In this document: positions 57,451 to 64,000 of the stretch, one piece after another
Numbering within the stretch: position 1 is the stretch's first letter
Layout of the letters: each line of letters begins with the position of its first letter
Assembly (NCBI GenBank): GCA_948099385.1
Contig: CANUEZ040000168.1
Span: forward strand, 9,272,001 to 9,336,000
DNA from: Fasciola hepatica
Taxonomy: Eukaryota > Platyhelminthes > Trematoda > Plagiorchiida > Fasciolidae
Direction: 5' to 3'
Length of the DNA stretch: 64,000 nt
Made by a program: the position numbers and the translations under genes
The notes under the pieces: model-generated
Seen by the model: only the letters and a program-made list of their open reading frames with translations
Database searches by the model: none
Told to the model about the DNA's origin: nothing

Positions 57451-58560
57451 TTGGGTACTTCATATTACACAGATATTGTTGGACCACTTAGCCCTGTTGG
57501 TGCTAGTTCATGTATAATTGACGGCAAGGATGTTGAGTTGTTCAAGTTGAGGTTATTAGAATTGGAACAGCCGTTATTATCAGTTAAGCGGCAGGCCCAT
57601 GAGGTAGAGGGAAAGTGCAAGCGGAGCGAACATGGGGATAGGACTATTGGCAACGATCCCGTCGCCAGACAAAGGCAAGTAGAAATGGGAAGTTCTACGA
57701 TGGCCGTCAGGCATTCGATACCGGCACAACAGCCGATCGATGTACTAATGGTAGAGCTGGCGATTATTGACGGACTACTTGAGCAGTACTACAAGTTTGA
57801 GTCATGTTTAACGTTATGTATTAGCATGAGTACGAATAACTGGAAACGAGCTTGTTCACCACGCCGTTCTGTTCTCGATCCTACAAAATCATCAAAAAAT
57901 TTGAAACCTTCGTTCAAATAAGGGCAACCAAACCCGGATGAAATCTTCACTTGGTCTACTGTTGTCAAGGTAGAGCTAGAGAATCTATCGATGGATGTAC
58001 CATGCTCGACCCGGACCAAGGCTACGCACAGGAGAGGAAGATTCTGAGGGACTTGTTAAACAGCCATTCAGGATTGCTAGCCTTCTAATAGGGGGCGTGA
58101 AGTCAGAAGCCGAACGAACAAAGAGCCATGTCTACGCAATGGTCTATCTTGTAATTAAGATGCAGAATTTTTCAACAGTCCCCGATTTCTTGGGGCACAT
58201 GGCGGATCTCGACACGATGCGCACATTGGAGGGGATGGTTCACAGCCCCTCTTCTGAGCTACAGGATCATTGGGCTGAAGAAGTGGAAAGATTAGGCAAG
58301 GGTTACCATGAGGCTGCTTTCAAGGACCCGACCGAATATTTAGGCAGGCAAATCAGAATAGCTTGCGGTAGATTCGGTCGACTCGCCCTTGATAGCAACC
58401 GGACAAGCTGATTTAGCGCCATCCAAGCTCACGGTGCTACACATGAACACCCGAAACATCAGCCTAGGACAAACCCGTATGCCATTTCACGCCAGGCCAT
58501 AGCCCACCCAATCCGCATGAACTGCGACTCCAGTCACGGGTTACCAGACCTCCCGAAGTT
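57451..58560 (+). pseudogene. gag: BEL/Pao gag (broken)
   Basis: The first frame (57451-57921) contains helical, charged text (ELFKLRLLELEQPLLSVKRQ) and an acidic segment, typical of the start of Pao Gag. After a shift the frame 57995-58411 is well preserved. It contains IASLLIGGVKSEAERTKSHV, YLVIKMQNFSTVPDFLGHMA, DLDTMRTLEGMVHSPSSELQ and DHWAEEVERLGKGYHEAAFK, the conserved middle of Pao Gag. Gag would build the particle. After 58411 only stops and short pieces follow until a Cys-poor remnant of the zinc-binding region (58600-58720). Confidence 0.8.
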
Positions 58561-58599
58561 CACTAAAGCCACAGTAAACGAGCCTTGAGGAATGGTTAG

Positions 58600-59040
58600 T
58601 ACAGCATGAGCCTGTTTTATCTGCCTCAACCAAACACACCGGGCGGCAGCTTGCCGAACTGGAACAAGATGTGTCCACGAACGTTGTCTAGGCAGAGAGC
58701 ATCGATTACTACACCGGGTGGAAGAAGCCACGCCAGGTGAAAACACAAAACCCAATATGATCTGCTCAGCGTCACGGTCTGCCAACTTTCACTAAATCTG
58801 TGGGTAGTCGCTGTAGGACTGATGCCCCAAATGGGACGGGAAAAGCCTTGGCCTTCCTCGACCGCGGATCTGACGCCACCCCGGGGAAGGAATGGTTTGC
58901 CGATAAACACCTGCTCGTGAGGAGCAAGACTTTGTTAACGATGGGTATGATGGGCGGAATGCAGGTCGGCTGAGGTTGCAGCCCATCTCCTTATACACCA
59001 ATGGGCAAATCGAATCAGCGGGGGCTTCTACACTGGCTGG
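58600..59040 (+). pseudogene. BEL/Pao zinc-binding region and aspartic protease (broken)
   Basis: At 58600-58720 the frame has the spacing of the Pao Cys/His region but most Cys and His are replaced. At about 58838-58930 the plus strand gives KALAFLDRGSDATPGKEWFA, matching the Pao protease start with the catalytic D-x-G-S motif (Asp codon at 58859-58861). The protease would process Gag-Pol. The rest of the domain is broken and the flap is not recognisable. Confidence 0.65.
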
Positions 59041-59639
59041 TTTCCTTGAGCGACCTTTTAGGTCGGTGGGTACGATTTCGTGCAGATGGCCTCATTTTCA
59101 AGATACAACCGCCGTAGACTGGGGGATGACGATATAGACCTTCTACTTGGCTACGAACTGCCAGAGGCACATTGTGTACTCGACTGGAGAGTAAGCAACT
59201 GCAAGGCACCCTAAGCTTTAAGCTCGACACTGGGATGGATACTATAAGCCCCAGCCTAGGGACGTGATTCTATAGACTGTGTCAACAGAAACGGACCATA
59301 TAGAGCACCAGCAGCAGCTTCTGTACAAAAAACAGTTTCATGACGTCACAGACGACTGAATATCGTTAACTCAAGACGATTATGTTGCTCTGCAGACGGT
59401 GCTAAAATGGACCGATGGCCTGAGAAAAAAAATTCGAGGTGAGGCTGCCGTGGCTTATACAAGCCGACCCATTGGTTGAATTCATAGTTTACTTTCTTCG
59501 AAGACTAACGCGCCTGAAGGAACATTTTGGCCGGGATCAGGATCTCCGGAAAAGGTAATCAAAGGCAATGATGCTAAGCGGAGAGCTTGGCCGCGTATAA
59601 GGGGTGCCTGTACCCACCGACGGCCGAGAAGGGATATAG
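59041..59639 (+). other. Segment between Pao protease and RT, poorly readable
   Basis: Many stops in all plus-strand frames. By position it should hold the connector before the RT. No motif is recognised apart from weak Pao-like text around 59140-59260. Confidence 0.3.
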
Positions 59640-60330
59640 TACCAGCCTCAGTGCCAGGTTTTCCATTCCAAGAAGCCTTAAATGCCGCGGGTGGTTTTCG
59701 ACGGTGCTTCCGAGTTCCAAGACAAGTCCTTGAGTGATCGTCTGTTACAGGGGTCCATTTGGACCACATCACTGATTGAGGTTTTGTGCCGTTTCAGGGC
59801 GGGCAGAGAGGCCTTGATTGTTGACTTCGGAAGAGTATTCCTTCAGGTGAAAATACCCGCAGAGGAACGAGATGCGTTGCTGTTCTCTTGAACAACTTAA
59901 ACAAATCGGCCATAAACTACAGGATGACAGTTAATCCCTTTGGAGCGATATCATTACTATTTTGTGTGAACTACGCCCTACGAGAAATCGCAAACGAGTG
60001 TGGAACTGTGATTCTCCGGTCGGTAGTGGACAGCATCAGCAGAAACTTCCACGTCGACGACACCCTTGCGTCCTTCGATGACGCCGACTCGGCCATGACA
60101 CGTTTTTGGTGCCTAACAGAACTGCTGGAGATGGGCGGTTTCCACCTCACAGAACGGAAGTTGAACTCGCCGGAGATGCTTGAGGCCAATCCGCATCACG
60201 AGAGGGTAGAAAGGGTTCGAGATCTATGGGGTTCTCTACTCCCAACTGAACGCACGCTAGTAATACGATTAAATGCCGAAATAGACGGCCTCATTTTCGA
60301 GCTGAACATCCCCGACCAATAATTTACTCT
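59640..60330 (+). pseudogene. pol: BEL/Pao reverse transcriptase (broken)
   Basis: The plus frame 59682-59891 reads RVVFDGASEFQDKSLSDRLL then REALIVDFGRVFLQVKIPAE, the Pao RT start and motif A (Asp kept). A frameshift with a stop near 59891 leads to 59888-60322: YRMTVNPFGAISLLFCVNYA (the 'FG-x-x-S-P-F-C-x-x-Y-A' box), then NFHVDDTLASFDDADSA. The catalytic YVDD box is HVDD at 60050-60061, a single T-to-C change. A thumb-like stretch follows (LTERKLNSPEMLE). It is one indel and one catalytic residue away from the family pattern in this part, with further damage on both sides. Confidence 0.85.
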
Positions 60331-60995
60331 TCAGGGCATACTGTCCGCCCTCTCTGACCTGTTGGATCCACTCGGTTTTGCTCCTCCCTGAGTGCTGCCT
60401 GGAAAGACCTAGCTGCAACGGCCCTGTAAAATTGGATTCCTTTGGGACCAGCCACTTGACTATAAAGATAGACTGGAATGGGAAGAGGTCCCGGTTACTT
60501 TAAAGAAATTAGATGACACTGGTTCCCAGGCGCTTGCCCTCTGGTCACATAACGCGGAAGGGAGAGTTGCACACCTTTTCTGATGCGCTTTGAGTTGGAT
60601 CCAGAAGGGTGGTGTGTGGACAATGGTGCCTGAGAGATGGACAGTTCGCAATGAGTATTCTGTTTGTCAAAGCCTGCATTGCTTCACTGAAGTTAGTTTC
60701 GATGCCGTGTCTCAAACCAGGAGCAGCCGTGTCAGCAGTAAGGGCGGTACAAGCAAAAAAGAGGTGTTTTGACTCGTTATTGGTCCGCTGGGTTTTGGAC
60801 CGACTCGGCGATAGTGCAGTACTACATCAATAGCATCAGGAATAGTTCTAGCACTTTCACTGCTGATGGGCTCATGATCTTACGAGACGAAACTCCTGCG
60901 AACTAGTGGGAGCAGGTTAAGTCTGTCTACAACCCAGCTGATTTGTGTTCCCGGGGTGTGATTAATTTCCGGCAACTAGACACACGGGCGTGAGG
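60331..60995 (+). pseudogene. pol: BEL/Pao RNase H and connection region (broken)
   Basis: After DLLDPLGFAPP (60355-60390), a hallmark of the Pao RT connection, the strand passes through short frames to SILFVKACIASLKLVSMPCL (60653-60715), the RNase H 'KARVAPLKxxSIPRLELxAAV' region. It then reads WVLDRLGDSAVL and finally YNPADLCSRGV (60928-60960), equivalent to 'NPADLxSRG', which closes the RNase H of this group. Several stops interrupt it. Immediately downstream the A-family LINE tail begins. Confidence 0.75.
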
Positions 60996-61045
60996 GCCGA
61001 AATTCCTGTTTATGCGTCAGAAGGACTGACAAGCTTTCTCAACAA

Positions 61046-62203
61046 AAATTGAAATAATATTAATATTATAATATTGGTTTATTTCGGAGACTCCCGAAGC
61101 ATTCCATGTGCATGATTTTGTTGACACAGGTGATCGAATGAATATGTTTATTTCATGGAAATGCGGAAATTTGCTCAAAAATGTGGGATAGGTAGGCTCA
61201 GAAGAGGGAATAAAACATGATAGAAAAAGGATAGGTGTATGCACATCATAGAGATTGTAGGGGTTTAAATGAACTCAAGAGCGGACTTGAATGAACGTCC
61301 GGTGAGTTTGAAAGTCAAGGTCAGATTAAGAGTGTGACCGGCCCGGGTGGAGGCATCTGGAGGCCAACTGAAATACAGGAGAAAGGCTAGAAATCGGTAT
61401 AGGGAACTGCAGTAGCGAGGGACGGTGGAGAAAAAAGTGAGGTGCACTGCAAAGGATTAGATACCAATGAAGCATTGGCACTCTGCAGTGGATGGCCGGA
61501 GGACAGGGCACAAAACTCATCGTAAAACAGGAAGCGAGCAATGCAAGACTTAGAGGGTTGATCAGATGGCAAAACAGATTTAGAGGAATTAGATACGGTA
61601 GATGTGGGGCACAGATGTAGGATTGATGGGAGCATATCATGGCGGTCGGCGGGATGATAGCAAGAGAAATGGCCGGTGAAGAACTGCAAGATGCAGAGAG
61701 CGTGCACAAAGATATATATGCGTAAGTTTACATATATATACATGTAGATATATCATATATATATGTATAGATTCAAGGAAAGCAGGAGCAATAACAATGG
61801 GGTCTTAGAAAGAAGTCATCAGTCGTTGGGAGGGGTAGATAAATTAGGCCAAATGGTTGTAGAGTTAACTTTGGAATGTCGTGATGAATTGTCTTCATGA
61901 CAGGTGGACATAGCGGCCCAACAGAGAGAAAAAAAGGAACGCAGAAGCATCGAAGAGATAACGACTGTGAAGGGTGGTTCATGGAAGCGTGAAGATGAGG
62001 GATAGGACGGAAGAGCACAGGTAAGAATGGGTCTAATTATTTGATCAGTGTAGGTGCGACATGTGGTGGCGGATCAGAGGAATCAGGTAGTGACGGACCA
62101 AACGATATGGAAATATAAAAGAGAATCATGATGTAAAGTTGTCTTTGCAATCGGTGGAACATGGAGAAGCAGACCAAACAGAAAATCACACAGGAAATGC
62201 CTG
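61046..62203 (-). mobile_element. LINE A family 3' end, copy 2 (5' truncated)
   Basis: Reading the minus strand it ends in an AT-rich tail (AATATTAATATTATTTC, 61053-61075 complement) directly beside Pao RNase H. The signature GGTTTATTTCGG followed by CCCGAAGCAT (61075 on) and the next 1.1 kb match 9820-10951 at roughly three-quarters or better identity, including the (TA)n tract at 61725-61765. Similarity ends at AAATGCCTGTAGC (about 62203; 10951 in LINE A). It is a different subfamily member from LINE A, inserted in the BEL/Pao element. Confidence 0.85.
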
Positions 62204-62585
62204 TAGCCCAATTGGGGATATCTGAAAACTGTCGGGCATGCATGAATGGGGCTATAAGTTGATATGGGAAAGGATGGTAGCGGGAGACGGTGGAGAAAAA
62301 AGAGGAATCCATTGCTAGGGATTATATAGTAATTAGGCCGTGCGGTAGATGGTCAGCGGACAGAGCACAAAACTCATCGCAGAACAGGTAGAGGACATTG
62401 GAATAAGTAAAGGGTGGCACCGATGGCAAGAATGATCTGTGGGGATTTGATATAGTAAATATGAGGTGCAGATGTAAAAAGAGTGGACGCATATCATTAA
62501 GGTCAGCGGGATAGTAGCATGAGAAATAGCCAGCAAAATGTGCAGGATGCAGTGCAAACGTATATACACATATGTATATAACCAC
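62204..62585 (-). repeat. Second, diverged copy of a LINE A 3'-UTR segment
   Basis: This segment aligns with 61330-61760 and with 10085-10520. Shared landmarks include GACGGTGGAGAAAAAAG, GACAGAGCACAAAACTCATC and the terminal TATATACACATATG stretch. It has no tail of its own, so it is either an internal duplication or the remains of a separate insertion. Confidence 0.75.
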
Positions 62586-64000
62586 TTTGCTCCCATCTAC
62601 CCCGCCGTTTCTGTCACTCTTATGCCTCGTCGTTTACTGGTTTTTATATGCCACAATTTACCGTTGATCCACAGCAGGGGCACACCCTGACTGCTGTTTT
62701 TATCTGCTCTCCTTTACCAGTTTTCTCCTTACGCGCATTTTACCCTCTACTTTGGTGTACGCGCCTGGATAACGCTGCTGTTTGGTCGATTATTAACCGC
62801 TGGCTCCGTCCTCTGGAACCCCCTCCAACCTGACCATCCGACCGCCAATCTATCTCATAATTTCACAGTTGAACTAAGCCACACACGCATAACCATCAAC
62901 AAACGTCGGTGCCATTACCAACGGTGCGGGGCGTGGTCAGATCCACCGCTTTGGCCGGCGCACATCGGGCGTGCAGGCCATCTGCAACGATTTGCCAGCG
63001 CAACTGGACTGGCGGATCACACCTCCTGTGTTCAATTCACGAAGTGTTTTTCAGGTTTGGTGTCTAGCGCACGGCCAGTCCCACCCACTAACACCGGTTG
63101 CGGATCGCACGCTCTAACTCCGTCAGCTGCAGACCGCACGCCCCAGCCATCCTTGTTCGCCACCGTACGCCCACCTATCGCCCTTATCACATCTTTTTTT
63201 CTCTCATCTATGGTATGCACACCTACCCATTATGTCCTTGCTCCTATCGACTCCCACTGTGTTATCTCTCATTGGACGTCACCATCGTCCTAATCACTTT
63301 ACTCTGCCGACGACCGCCAATATTTTATTTCTTTACCGGTGTCGACGTTGCCGGCTTGTAGTACCTATTCATTTGGCATCACCCCAGGCTTATCAAGCTC
63401 ATTGATCGCATGCTTACGCCTCAATGCCTACCGTTCTGTCAAACCCTCCCTCGTTCTCCCCCCGTATGCCTAATGCCATTACACACCAGCCCCACCCGCA
63501 CTCATGACCAACTCTCATATTAGAACAGCCGTTCCAAACTCTGCATCTCTCACAGCCACATTTATTTTCGTCACTAACACCTTATTTTTCTTGCCTGGGT
63601 CCGCGATTCCTCTGTGGATCAATCTACTTGGCAGTGCTCCGATTAGTATCGTCCATTTGCATCCACTTGTACAATTGCAGGCATGCACACAGCTCCCAAG
63701 TTCTATGTCCCTGACTCCGACGCACATCCATCGTTCATGAGTTATGTTCGTCCACCAGTTTACTTGTCCCGGTGGTTCTTTCCTATTTGCCTTTCCGTGT
63801 TCCACCTGCAATGAAATGATCTTACTGGTTATGTCTCACCTGTCTTTTTCGACCCGTGCTCCCATCTCCTGTTTCGTCTACTGTTTGCCACAGGCATTTT
63901 ATGCGTGCCTTTCAGACCGTTCCGTTTTTCACTTGTCACCTAAAGTAAACTCACTGTTCGTCATGGTTCTCATTCACGGCTTCAACCCGTTTGACCTGCC
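62586..64000 (+). mobile_element. LINE A family 3' UTR, copy 3, opposite orientation, runs off the window
   Basis: On the plus strand this matches the sense strand of LINE A from about 12255 down to about 10840. Landmarks are GGGGCACACCC followed by GACTGCT (62679-62700), the 192-bp module (62922-63113), and TGCAATGAAATGATCT with ACAGGCATTTTATGC at 63808-63906. Copy 2 is on the minus strand, so the two copies stand head to head at about 62585. Polarity of base composition flips from purine- to pyrimidine-rich there. Confidence 0.85.
62922..63113 (+). repeat. GC-rich conserved module, second copy
   Basis: Ungapped match to 11727-11918 with about 18 differences. It lies at the equivalent place of the A-family 3' UTR, so it belongs to the element and is not an independent insertion at one site. 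Confidence 0.75.

Larger units (their letters stand above)
57451..61045 (+). mobile_element. BEL/Pao LTR retrotransposon, decayed and cut off by a LINE
   Basis: Plus-strand pieces come in BEL/Pao order: a long acidic gag, a degenerate Cys/His region, an aspartic protease, an RT in which the YVDD box is HVDD, and an RNase H ending in NPADLCSRG. The integrase that should follow is absent because an A-family LINE begins at about 61046. If that LINE was a simple insertion, the rest of the Pao element should lie to the right of the window. All frames carry stops and shifts. Confidence 0.85.

Overview
This window looks like intergenic, repeat-dense DNA of a eukaryote. It has no operons, no long host reading frames and no ribosome-binding-site logic, but it is packed with eroded retrotransposons. 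The mix is flatworm-like: CR1/Jockey-type LINEs with long UTRs, a Gypsy LTR element whose RT carries a YQDD box, and a BEL/Pao element. My best inference is a tapeworm, possibly of the Spirometra/Diphyllobothrium type. That is recognition from memory of related elements, not something the sequence proves. I see no convincing host gene. A degenerate U6 snRNA copy is the only host-type RNA sequence I can support.

Layout. Bases 462-8261 are a Gypsy retrotransposon with two 226-bp LTRs and, between them, gag, protease, RT, RNase H and integrase in order, all broken. Its gag is split by about 3.5 kb of unrelated DNA ending in a LINE-like 3' tail. Bases 8.4-17.4 kb hold an old minus-strand LINE (X) with ORF1, endonuclease, linker and RT. 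LINE X is split by a younger minus-strand LINE (A, 9806-14755) and by a roughly 100-bp LINE tail. Bases 19.4-23.8 kb hold a second X-like LINE. A U6 snRNA pseudogene follows at 24.2 kb. From 26.9 to 52.8 kb there are remains of at least five more minus-strand LINEs: B at 26.9-30.1, D at 33.9-38.5, F at 40.7-45.2, G at 45.9-48.6 and E at 50.2-52.8. LINE D is interrupted by two LINE 3'-UTR insertions, and the RT of LINE G contains a recent 315-bp tandem duplication.

Bases 55.8-56.9 kb carry the only coding LINE remnant found on the plus strand (H). Bases 57.4-61.0 kb are a plus-strand BEL/Pao element (gag, zinc knuckle, protease, RT, RNase H). It stops where a LINE of the A family is inserted. 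The last 3 kb are three pieces of A-family 3' UTR: two minus, then one plus that runs off the end of the window.

No gene here appears able to make a working protein as it stands. The nearest to intact is the LINE A ORF2. It is truncated at its 5' end and broken by a single-base shift in a run of seven A, and is otherwise open for about 2.4 kb. The interest lies in the order of nested insertions, a GC-rich module conserved inside the A-family 3' UTR, the U6 copy beside a LINE 5' end, and the duplicated RT segment. I found no evidence of a previously undescribed biological system.
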